Assembly (NCBI GenBank): GCA_013397115.1
Contig: VWZW01006824.1
Location: 372,001 to 436,000 of the forward strand
Reading direction: 5' to 3'
DNA: 64,000 bases
Source of the DNA: Edolisoma coerulescens
Taxonomy: Eukaryota > Chordata > Aves > Passeriformes > Campephagidae
The position numbers and the translations under genes are program-made. Positions within the stretch are counted from its first letter, which is position 1; every line of letters begins with the position of its first letter. The notes below the pieces were generated by a model. That model saw only the letters and a list, made by a program, of their open reading frames with translations. It had not been told where the DNA came from and searched no databases. Shown here one piece after another: positions 1 to 9,688 of this stretch.

Positions 1-1840
1 CCATGGGATCCACGGCTTATTCCCTAAAGCAAGTGTTACACCTGACTAGGCTGCCTGCCACCAGGTAAATTGTCCTTGTTACAAGCTGGGAAGTACTTCA
101 GCCCTGCAAGAAAAGAGCTGGTGGTTTGTGTGAAGGTGGCTGTAACAGATGCAACATGTGGCAAATTTGTTATTTAAGCGACCCAGGCTTAACCCCCAAA
201 GCAAATTCCTTTGCATTTGCTTCAGTTTCTGGGAAATACTGCCAGTTTGCGGTTTGCTGCATGACTGATGCTTAGCTTTACCCTTCCTTTTATCATTTCT
301 GTGCGCAGAAAGAGGAGCCTAACTTGAGCTTCCTTTTCTATCCACTGAAAACTGCTGACCCAGGCTTCACAAGTCAATTTGGAGAAACTGTGTCTGAAGG
401 CTTTGATTTCTGTTTCTTCTTGTGTCCCACTGAGAAATGATTATATGGGCCTTTTTCCAGCCTCCTTAGATTGTGGCGGTTCTTTATTTCTGAGGAAAAA
501 AAAACCACAGAAGAACAAATAATATCACAGCACTGTTTGTCCCATAGGTATTACAGTGTAAACACGGGGATGTTAAATAAGCTTGGAGCCAGCTGTGCTG
601 TTCCTTTACATTCCACTGAAGTATTTCTCTCTGTCAAGTCAACAACACACAAACTGAAGCCTCTGGTCTTCCAGGCGCTGAATAAAGATGGGAAGAGACT
701 TCCCGTAGAAGTGTATCAGTTCAGAGCAGTAGCAGATTAACATTCCTGAATCCATAGCATCCTGGTACTGTGCCCAAAGCATAACTCTGCTTCTAGTGTT
801 TGTGAGATACCGATGGAAGCATGAGCCATGGCACTGCTGCCAATCCAGCACTTATTTCAGCCCAGAAGATTTTGCAGGCTCCATACTGCTATCTTTTAGA
901 GTTTTTTAGGTTTTATTTGCCAAGAGCAGCTTGATACATTTTACTGAATGCCCCTGACGAACAGTAGGTGTTTTAAAATCTGGAGAGTATAATTTTGCAG
1001 TAGATTATTGTTCCAAGCCTTTCCTCTCTGCGGAGGGATGTTTGCATTGACGCTTCCCCACCGAGTCAAGAATGACAGAAAAGCAAAAGGCTGTTTTGGC
1101 CTGGCTTTGACAGCGAGACTCGGCGCCCGCTTACGTAAGGGAGGCTTTGCTTATGCAAACTGTGTCTCCTTCAGGCACTGCTGGCACCATCACCCACCTC
1201 TCCTGGATGCAACCCGACTGTTTGCAGCGCACGCAGAAAATTTTATGCAAAGAAATGCCAGTGGAGAGGTAGGAGAGCCTTGTCAGGTCCACGAGGAGGA
1301 GCTGTGGTTGCCAGCTGTGGCCAAGAGAGCTCCCACAGCTCTCCCCAAGCCCACACTAAGCATGAGGGGCTGTTTGGGCAGCAACTCCTCCTGCAGGAGT
1401 CTCCCAGGCCTCCGTGGCTGTGTGTGCGCCGTGGCAGTGCAGGGATCTCTGGCTCAGCATCCATCTCTGCTTCCTGGGCACGCCAGCATGGCAGCAAGGC
1501 AGAGGCCAGGTACAGGGGTGTTGTTCCCACATCCTAAGCGCAATCCCACCCCCTACACAGTGGCTGTCACCCCGTTTCCATAATCCCAAACACCCCCATT
1601 AGCATCCGGTGTGGATGTTCTTGGATTAATCTGGCGGCAGAGCCGGCTGGAGCTGCACCAGAGGGCGCTTGGAGACTGCCAAGCCGGAGTCCTCCTCCTC
1701 TGGGAATGCTGGAGCTTTGCACAACTCCCCTTACACGCCTCTCCTGCTTCTCCTGAACAAAAGGAGGGGGGGAAACCCTGTCAGCAGAAACACCTGCGAT
1801 AGCAATTCTTCCTATCGGAAGGAAATGGTATTACTTAAGC
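1..1840. other. Gene-free unique sequence
   Basis: No supported gene. The first kilobase is AT-leaning. From about 1100 to 1760 the sequence is GC-richer, and frames on both strands stay open, including a 191-codon plus-strand frame at 1008-1583. Overlapping open frames on both strands fit low stop-codon density better than coding. A pyrimidine-rich stretch ending in AG at 308 opens into a 44-codon frame stopping at 440; it could be a splice acceptor but nothing else supports it. The cluster of bZIP-like sites is listed separately. Confidence 0.6.
1131..1250. promoter_or_regulatory. Candidate PAR-bZIP / C/EBP site cluster
   Basis: The perfect palindrome TTACGTAA at 1131-1138 is the textbook D-box recognised by PAR-bZIP factors (DBP, TEF, HLF) and the repressor NFIL3. 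TTATGCAA, a D-box or C/EBP-like variant that also holds a POU octamer core, occurs at 1151-1158 and again at 1243-1250. Three related sites in 120 bases within a locally GC-rich block is more than expected by chance, but no core promoter, transcript or conservation evidence is visible here. Enhancer function is inference. Confidence 0.3.
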
Positions 1841-2157
1841 CTTCCTGGAGAGGGGCTTTGGACAAGGGAATGTAGTGACAGGACAAAGGGAATGGCTTCA
1901 AGCTGATAGAGGGCAGGATTAGATGGGATATTGGGAAGGAATTGTTCCCTGGGAGGGTGGGGAGGCCCTGGCACAGGGTGCCCAGAGAAGCTGTGGCTGC
2001 CCCTGGATCCCTGGAAGTGTCCAAGGCCAGGCTGGACAGGGCTTGGAACAGCCTGGGATAGTGGAAGGTGTCCCTGCCTATGGCAGGGGGTGGCACTGGA
2101 TGAGCCTTAATGTCCCTTCCAGTCCAAACCATTCCAGGATTCTGTGAGGATGATTCA
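1841..2157 (+). mobile_element. CR1 LINE 3' end, 5'-truncated
   Basis: Closely follows the 3' untranslated end of avian CR1: the block around GAGGCCCTGGCACAGGGTG, then GAGAAGCTGTGGCTGCC, the segment with TGGAAGGTGTCCCTGCC, and the terminal AAACCATTCCAGGATTCTG. The 3' end is at the right and decays into the short ATTCTGTGA-type tail, so the element lies on the plus strand. About 0.3 kb remains and there is no reverse transcriptase reading frame. Severe 5' truncation is normal for CR1. Confidence 0.92.
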
Positions 2158-4514
2158 ATGAAGCACCAGCCTGTGTGGAGGCTGTAGGAATGCAGATCAT
2201 ACAGGGGTACAGATAGACCAATTGTTGTCCACTTCTCCATCTATTAGCAGAAACCCAAGATTTTGGGGTGTTTCAAGCCCTTCTGACCATCTGGATCCCC
2301 CACAGCAGATTTTTTCACCCCAGAGCTTGAGGCAGGGTGTGAAGCAAGGGCAGCCTTGCCAATAGTTACAGCAAAACACCACAAAAGAGTCTTTTAGCCA
2401 TCCAGCACTTCTCCTCTGCTGCCTGCATGTCTTAGACACTGCAGTAGCCTCCAAGTGAACAGCCAGCTTGGCAGGCTTCTAGAGACCCACCCCACTCCTC
2501 ACCTGTTCCCATTTTAATTCCCCCTCATACGATTTAAAATTATATCCTCTGTGTTAGGAGTTGACCCCAGCACGATGGTAAGGCCAGCTGCCCACCCACC
2601 TCCTGCCCAGAGCCTTGCAGTGCTCTTAGATTCAGACATGCATGTTTTGAAAGCCTATAGTAAATATCCAGAGGGAAAATTACAGCTTGAAACTAGCTAT
2701 AAAAGATCATGTTCACTATAAAAGAACATAAGATGACATAAATAATACAGTATTGTACAAAAGAAGTGGCCGAGAGAGATGAGAAATAGTCGCTGTGCTT
2801 AGAGCGAAAAAAATTGGTCATTCTCCCAGGAAAATCTGGTTTACTGAAAAAAAACCAAAATTGAAAGTAGAAGAAGAGTATTAAATCACTTGGAGTCCAG
2901 CATTTAAAATACATTGCTTATTTTCCTGAGAGGCAGGTTGCTGCTAGTCAGGCATTTATAATAATCCCTAGGAAGGGATGGGCTGAGCTGGTACCCTGGC
3001 CAAGGTATTGAAATTATCCAAACCCTGATTCTAATTATGGGCAAAATGGGTTTAGAAATGAGAGAGTGTGCTACGTGAGAAAGTACTTAGGAGAGGAATA
3101 ATGAGTCGAAGGTGTCAAGGGAAGCAGCAGGGTGGAAGGAGGTTACTCATGGACTTGTTCAAGGGTTGATCTTGGGTCTGGTATGGTTCATGTTGTAATT
3201 GATGGTGTTGGACTAAACCTAAGCACAAAGTCAATGAAGTGGCAAGGCAGCAAAAAATACGGAAAAATATGGAACTTCTGTGTTGTAAACTTTGGGTTCC
3301 AGATTAGGACAAATGGAAACCAGGCTTTGAACATATTGGCCACGCTCAGCAAAGGGCCACCACATAACAAGGCTGTGAGAGGACAATTCTAGGATCTCTC
3401 AGGCAAAACATTCCCAGCAGAGCTGTGTAGCCCAGCAAATCCCAGCACTGAACAGTGGGCACCAGGGTCCATCAGCCAGGCACAGCACAGCGGGTCCCCC
3501 CAGAAGAGAGGTGTGCAGGACCTGCTGTGGGGTCAGAGAGCACGGCCAGGACTTTACACAGGTATCTGCCCATGCTCAAAGGCTTCTTCCCCACCTGGTC
3601 AAACCCAGTTCTTATGGAAGTGGAGGCACAGGCATGGGATAACACCACAGTGAGGAACACCAGTTCAGCCAAGGCTTAGCCGGTCCCTTGGCCATCAGAG
3701 GGTTACACACACACAGACCCTTTTCACCAGGCTGGGAGTGAGGGAGAACCCCTGCAGGCTGCCTCACACAGTGTGGAGGTTGTGTTGGGGTTACGGGGTA
3801 GTTCTCCCAGGAAGGGGAATGTCTGGCTTAGATGAATAATCAGGTGAGTGATTTCCCCTCTTGTCTTGTACGTCCTGTTGAAGCTCTACATGAATGGCAA
3901 ATGAGCTCTACGTGAATGGCTGGGAGAGCTGAGAAAAAGGGTCAGGAGAGTATCTGCATCCAGGAATTTGGTTTCAAGACTACCATGAGAAATAGAGGCT
4001 GGGATCAGAGCTGGCTGAAAACAGTTTTAAAGTGTGTCTTTTTAAACTCAGCTATTAAAATGTGTTGTCAAAGTAATGCATTCAGTTTGAAGAGTTTTAG
4101 CACAGCAAAGAGAATTTACATAGCAGCACAAAAAAAGTCAAAAACCTCTAGGTGGTAATTTTCCCAACTCAGACTAATTCCCATCTATCTTGTTCCCCAG
4201 CAGCATCTTTAATTGCTGGAGCCTCACAAAAAGCCCATGTGAGGAAAGGAAGATAATAATTAGCCGAGCTTTTTTCTTGCTGTTGTTGTGAGCCTGCATG
4301 GACTGATCTCTCCAACATTTGTTATTTGGTTGAATCATTTTGTTGTAGTGGGTTGATAGAAGGGAGAGCTGGGATGGAGGAAGGGTGTTGTGCTGTGCAG
4401 GATATCTCTATGGTATTTCAGGGACATGAATTTTGCGGGCACATGTCAAAGAAATTCCACAAAATCACAGCTTTTTAGAACTATGAAAGGAAAATCCTGA
4501 TGGTAATGTAGGGC
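2158..4514. other. Gene-free sequence with a possible old CR1 internal remnant
   Basis: No supported gene. The stretch 3130-3380 weakly resembles the plus-strand region of CR1 just upstream of its usual 3' fragment (a GATCTTGGGTCTGGTATGG-like segment, then a piece resembling the conserved AGGGCCAC segment). Confidence in that remnant is about 0.3. A 22-bp unit is partly duplicated at 3882-3920 (AGCTCTACATGAATGGC and a one-mismatch copy). The area near 2640-2900 is AT-rich without recognisable repeats. Confidence 0.5.
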
Positions 4515-4790
4515 CGCTTGGGCTTTAAACTGAAAAATGGCTTTAAACTGAAGGAGAGCAGATTTAGATGAGATGTTAGGAAGATCTGTTTCCCTGTGAG
4601 GGTGGGGAGGCCCTGGCACAGAGTGCCCAGAGAAGCTGTGGCTGCCCCATCCCTGGCAGTGTCCAAAGCCAGGTTGGACGGGGCTTGGAGCAGCCTGGGA
4701 CAGTGGAAGGTGTCCCTGCCCATGGCAGGGCTGGAATGAGATGAGGTTTAAGGTCCCTCCCAACGCAAACTATTCTGGGATTGTGTTATT
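4515..4790 (+). mobile_element. CR1 LINE 3' end with internal short duplication
   Basis: Same CR1 3'-end module as at 1841-2157: GGGGAGGCCCTGGCACAGA, GAGAAGCTGTGGCTGCCCC, CAGTGGAAGGTGTCCCTGCC and AAACTATTCTGGGATTGTG. Plus strand. The sequence GGCTTTAAACTGAA is present twice near its left end (about 4517-4552), a small local duplication that the standard element lacks. Confidence 0.9.
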
Positions 4791-4993
4791 CTTGGAAAAA
4801 TGCTGAGAAGACCTGAAACTGAACAAATCCAGCAGAAAAGCAGAGCGGAGCAGTGGGTGGAGTCTGTCTCTGTTGCTGCCCCTCTCCACCTGCAGCACCC
4901 GGGGAGGGTTTGGTACATCCTGAGCAGCCAAGCAGCTTTGAAGTGCTGGTTTTCATCCTTGGAGTTCTTCCAGAGACACAGACTTCCCATAAC

Positions 4994-5265
4994 AGAACCA
5001 CGGAATCATTTATGTGGGAAAATCCCTCTAAGGTCACCATCCATCCACCACCAATCAACCATCCCCCACCACTGGCAAGGCCACCACTAACCCACATCCC
5101 CAGGTGCCACATCTACAGGGCTTTTAGATCCCTCCAGGGATGGGGACTCCACCCCTGCCCTGGGCAATTGTGCCAGGCTGGACAACCATTTGGGTGAAGG
5201 AATTTTTCCTAATATCCAATCTAAACCTCCCCTGGTACAACTGTGGTGGCTGTAAGAGCAGGGAT
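4994..5265 (-). mobile_element. CR1 LINE 3' end (subfamily with CCTCCAGGGATGGGGACTCC)
   Basis: Read on the minus strand this is a CR1 3' end of a different subfamily from its neighbour. Its plus-strand landmarks are AACCACGGAATCATTT at the 3' terminus, GTGCCACATCTACAGGGCTT, CCTCCAGGGATGGGGACTCC and CTAATATCCAATCTAAACCT. It is in opposite orientation to the CR1 piece 200 bases upstream. Confidence 0.9.
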
Positions 5266-6343
5266 GTCTCCCCAAGCAAGGTCCTCCTTGGGTTTGGTAT
5301 CACACTACAAGAGGGAATTTGGGTCTGTTATGGGAAGTTTCAGGGTTGCAAAGCCTGGCACTAGGACATCCCAGAATTCAGGCTGCTTCTGTATCCTGAA
5401 CTTGGTCTTCTTGTCATCCTGGGCTTGATCTTCTTGTGGATAAGTGTTAAAAAGTCCTTTGTTATAGTTTTCAGTACTTATTTTTCCATTTGGTAAATGT
5501 GGAGTCACTCAAAAGTCTTTCTTCTTCTCATCAGCATGTTACTTTAGAAGTTATTAATCAAAGGGTGTCTGGACGTGGCACTAAATACAGAAGTCCTGCC
5601 TTTGGGATGTTTCACCAAAATCTCAAACAAAGCACAGATATTAGTGCCAGCTCTATAATCCTGTGTAATTAGATGAGGAAATTAGACAGGGGTGATGCTG
5701 CTTCCTTTTGCAGCCAGAGATCTAAGGATCAGAGATTAAGACTGTCTACTAATTTCCAGTGTTCAGTTTCAGATAATGAGAGCTTAACTTTTTAATTTGA
5801 TTTAATTTAATTGCTCATGCCTCGCAGTTCTACTGCCCTTCACCGGTTCAACCTGCAGTGGAAGCAACAGATAAACCATAGTCTTCACACCTTGAAGAAA
5901 ACTTCACTTTAGGAGGCTGAACTGGCATCTAAGGAGGAGAAGGGACCTCGTCCAGGATACGGTGTGGTCCTGAGGGTCCTGAAGTCCTCCTGGAAATAAA
6001 CTCATCGCAACGATAAAGCCCTGCACCTCCTTATTTGTTTTAATTTCATCTCAGAGATAAATCTTGTGCATTAAGCAATGTTAAGACAGCTACATGTCCC
6101 AGTCTCCTGGCCAGGGCTCAGCACAGCTCCTGACACTTGGTATTCCTGGGATGGGGAGTTGGGCTCTGGCTGAATGTTGCCTCTCTCAGCACTTGGCCCC
6201 TGAGCCCAGCAAAACGGCAAAAACATCTGGTTTTTTCCCCTTGGATTGTTTTTCTATCAATATATTCAAATCTTAGTGGGTTTTCTGTTGGATTTACTGT
6301 GCCCTTCCCAGAGAGTGGCTGCTCTGGGATTGGTGTGCAGTTT
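5266..6343. other. Gene-free unique sequence
   Basis: No gene or recognised repeat. An AT-rich block at about 5760-5820 (runs of TTTAATTT) is followed by ordinary sequence. An AATAAA at about 5995 has no upstream transcript structure I can recognise. Confidence 0.6.
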
Positions 6344-6440
6344 TAGAATCACAGGATCACAGAATGGTTTGGGTGGGAAGGGACCTTTCAAGGTCACCCA
6401 GCCCAACCCCCTGCCATGAGCAGGGACATCTTCCACTGTA
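6344..6440 (-). mobile_element. Short CR1 LINE 3' fragment
   Basis: TAGAATCACAGGATCACAGA followed by TGGTTTGGGTGGGAAGGGAC and CCCTGCCATGAGCAGGGACA is the complement of the CR1 3' terminus. Only about 95 bases remain before the match ends at CTTCCACTG, an extremely truncated insertion. Confidence 0.9.
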
Positions 6441-7552
6441 ACTTCATACATCACCGATTGGATTTGAGTTCTGAGCCCTGGGCTCCCCCCTCCTGGTGAT
6501 GTGCACTGCTGTGATACACATCTAGACACACATAAACCCTGCTCTACCACACCTCCCACAGCAGCAAGCTGCTCCTTTTTGCCCGGAGTCTCCAGATGGT
6601 GCTGAAACCCTCAGAGCTTTGGGGCTTTATTTGTTTGTTTATTTTTAGATAACTTCCCACACTTGGGCCCTCATCAGGATGCCTCAGCCTTTCCATTCAC
6701 CAAACCATGTCACTTTTAGTTCATTTTGTCCTCACTGCCAGCCCCCTTCCCAAGCAGGTCTGTGATGAATTGTTGGGGTTTATTATTAGCGTTGGTGCTG
6801 AAGTTCAGTTTCTGAGTCCCTTGCTGTTTTTTCCCTTCCCAAAATAAATTTGCAATTACCCCTGTGTTGTGATGCCAGTGATTTTCGTACCTCCACACTG
6901 GATCTGTGTCGGTGATTGAAACATGGACTTCACCATGTGGGGAATCTGGATCATTCATTCAAAGGAAACGAGTTGCTTTTATACACTTCTTCAAGACACT
7001 GTACTTCCTTACGTGGCAATTTCCATCAAGTGACCCATCACACACTGCCACATCAGCAATGCACTTTCTGAATGTCCTTCTGTGGGGTGATCACACGCTG
7101 TTCACCCCTCTGTCAGCTTCTGGCAGGCTGCTCTCCGCAGGGCTCTGTCCTGTGGCATTTCTTCCCCCTAAGGTCAGGTGGAGACAAGCCTTTGTGCTGC
7201 CATGTGCTTCTGCAGGCAGGTCTCACAGCCCGCAGCTCGACTCTATCCCGTGTCTTCCCATAGATCTGGACCAACTTTTCCAAGGAGGCTTGGCTATTAA
7301 AAAGCAAAACAGAGACCCACTGATCTCATGTGCTGAGCCCCAGCCCCACTGCCAGCATCTCTGAAGGGGTAACACCACGTCCACCCTCACTGCTTCTGTG
7401 CCTTGGGGGAATCAGCCCCCAAAATCAGCATTTGGCAAACATACAACTTTAACCAAGGGTTTTTTCATGGCGGGGACAGGTTGAGTACCTCCAAGGATGG
7501 AAAAATTAGCAGCCCTATAGAAGAGCAGCTCAATTGTGCCTTCTGCAGTTCC
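6441..7552. other. Gene-free unique sequence
   Basis: No supported gene. The 152-codon plus frame at 6906-7364 has no recognisable domain, and the opposite strand is partly open too. No repeats longer than short T-rich runs near 6630-6650. Confidence 0.55.
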
Positions 7553-7735
7553 TCCCGAGGGGCAGCTCCTCCCGAGGGGCAGCTCCAATCTCTGCTCCCT
7601 GTGACAGGGACAGGACCCAGGGAAGGGCTGGAGCTGTGCCAGGGGAGAGTCAGGCTGGCTATCAGGAAAAGATTCTTCCCGCAGAGGGTGGTGGGGCACT
7701 GAACAGGCTCCCCAGGGCAGCCTCTACCATGGTCA
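7553..7735 (+). mobile_element. CR1 LINE fragment, 3'-truncated
   Basis: Matches the CR1 stretch GGGGCAGCTCC..., GAGCTGTGCCAGGGGAGAGT, CAGGCTGGCTATCAGGAAAA and GAGGGTGGTGGGGCACTGAA, ending after CTCCCCAGGGCAG without the usual 3' terminus. The 17-base unit GGCAGCTCCTCCCGAGG is duplicated at its left edge (about 7549-7582). Plus strand. Confidence 0.75.
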
Positions 7736-8410
7736 GCAGCCTCCATCCCACCTCATCCTGGCAGGGAGCCAGCTCTCTTTCCCTGCCTTTGGTTCTGGAG
7801 CGAGCACTGCGGCTCCTCAGTCGGTCAGGCTATATTTAGCTGCCGTGTAGTGGCATTTCCAGCTTTCTATTTTTGTAAATCTTCATTTCCCAGGAAAGAG
7901 GCTGAGCCCTGGGGGGCAGAAGCTGCATTTCTGCTGCGTGACTGCACCTGTGCCGGTGCCGGAGCTGGTCCAGGCGATGCCTACAGCTCTGCCAGTGGCA
8001 TCTGATGCACAGCCCACTCCCCTTCCCTAGAGCACATCCCACAGCCATTCTTCCTTCCCTTTGAATGCCTGAGAAGGTTCTCCCCCTCCTTGCCTACATC
8101 TCCCTGTTGCAATCATTTGTGGGACAGTTTTCTTTCTCCTTGGCATCCTCCCTGCTGCATCCCTGCTCCAGCCAGGACTCTTTAGGGCTTCAGGCTGGGT
8201 CACACTGCGTTGCTTTCTGCCCACATGGGGTTGCACAGAGGTAAATGCATAAATATAGTATATAAATAGCATGATAGATGGTATATAAGAAGCACAGCAG
8301 GGCGGCAGGAAAATAACAGCAAATTAATCCAGCACAGGAACATCTGTACAAAAAGCTCTTTGATTTCTTGGTGGACCAAGAGTTTTAGGCTATACAGTGT
8401 TATTCCTTAG
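7736..8410. other. Gene-free unique sequence
   Basis: No supported gene or repeat. Pyrimidine-rich around 8050-8170, then AT-rich with TATAAATA-like stretches at about 8250-8290 just left of the ERVK-type LTR insertion. Confidence 0.6.
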
Positions 8411-8765
8411 GCACCTTGTGGGGATTCACAGCAGGTTACAAGCCTGTCTGGTTCAGACATAGATCTCAGCACAGTCCATTTCTACCTGTGAGAAACTTAG
8501 TGTTAGCAGAAGCAAGAATCCTAAACAACAGGAACAGAGAACATCAACAAAAGCTGCACCTGATGTTTTTCTAGATGCTTGGACACTGATGCTATAGGTA
8601 GCCAATAGCAGTATAGTAGTAGTTTAGTAGCCAATGGATATGTAACACGAACCATAACATTCTAAAAGTCTATAAAAGAAGCTGTCTCTTTGAAATAAAT
8701 GCTTTTTGCCTGAACTTGTTGTGGGGTTTGTATGTGTCGTGGCTGCCTCAACAGCGACAGCACCT
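8411..8765 (+). mobile_element. Solo LTR, ERVK type, with intact 6-bp target-site duplication
   Basis: The LTR proper is 8417-8759 (343 bp). It begins TGTGGGGATTCACAG and ends CAACAGCGACA, so it has the canonical TG...CA termini. The six bases before it (8411-8416) and after it (8760-8765) are both GCACCT, a perfect target-site duplication of the length typical of class II (ERVK-like) avian retroviruses. Inside, CCAAT boxes lie at 8602-8606 and 8631-8635, a TATA box (TATAAAAG) at 8671-8678, and an AATAAA polyadenylation signal at 8694-8699, about 60 bases before the end. This order sets the orientation as plus. No gag, pol or env sequence adjoins it, so it is the product of LTR-LTR recombination. 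The perfect duplication suggests a fairly recent insertion. It could carry promoter activity, but the sequence alone does not show that. Confidence 0.93.
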
Positions 8766-9605
8766 TAAAAACCATTTGCTGGCAGCAGCGTCCCCTGGAA
8801 AGACCATGGCTGGTCATGGTGGCCCCAGCACCACAGGTGTGAGATCCAGAGGGACTGGGATCACTTCCCCAGGGAAGTGCGGAGGCACCGGCTGCCTTCC
8901 CTGCTCTCTGTGCTGGCAGTTTTGCAGCTTCCTCCCCAGGCAGTGACTCCAGCAGCAGACATTTACTGGGTTTCCTTTAGTGTGAAGAGCCCTTTCATGA
9001 CCAGGTGGTGTGTCAGCCCAATACTGCCCTGAAACGCATCACAACATGCTTGGCTGGTCCTTCAGGCTGGGAAAGGGATCTAAATCTCCCATTTCTTTCC
9101 ATGTCTTTCAAGCAAAGCTTTTCAAAGGCTTTGCTGTGAGAGGTATTAGGGTGGACCCAGACCCTGTGGGGCTTCCACAAAGCCAAAAGAGGAAAGGGAG
9201 AAAAGTGATGTTCAAAATACAGACATTCTTTCTGGGGTCCAACGGGGTCCTTGTGGGGTTTCTTTCTAGTGCAGCATCTCCTTGGCCTGAGAATAACCTC
9301 ATCTGTCTTTGAACTCGTGGTCAGCGGGCTCTGGTCGGATATGCAGAGTACTCAGAGAGCCTCTCATTAGTGCTGAAGGTAAACCTGGGTTTCCCTTTCT
9401 CAGCTCAACAGGCAGCAGCTTCCTGAAAGAGCATCTCAGGCTAAACCTGTTCTTCCAGGCTGGGCCAGCATTCCCCTGCAGTCAGAGGCACTCCTAAATA
9501 TTCCTAAATATTAGATTTGCCAACCTAAGCGATGGAATTGAAGAAAGAGGGGGAGACTTTGCTTGGGTTGGTCATCCAGGACCTGCAATTGCACAAAAAG
9601 AGGCC
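8766..9605. other. Gene-free unique sequence
   Basis: No supported gene. The 11-base unit TCCTAAATATT is duplicated at about 9491-9512. No dispersed repeat recognised. Confidence 0.55.
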
Positions 9606-9688
9606 AACCACCCACTTTGGGCCACCAAAAGCCCATTGTCACCCAAACACTTTGAGCCATCCAAAGCCCCTCATCACCCAACATTTTG
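9606..9688. repeat. Degenerate minisatellite, unit about 34 bp
   Basis: Successive segments of the pattern CACCCA-ACTTTG-GCCA-CCAAA-GCCC-T repeat about two and a half times: CCACCCACTTTGGGCCACC, then CACCCAAACACTTTGAGCC, then CACCCAACATTTTGG. The units have diverged by substitution and small indels, so this is an old or short-lived local expansion. Confidence 0.6.

Noticed and set aside
1008..1583. Plus-strand frame of 191 codons
   Set aside because: Lies in a GC-rich stretch where frames on both strands are open, with no domain, no splice pattern and no recognised similarity.
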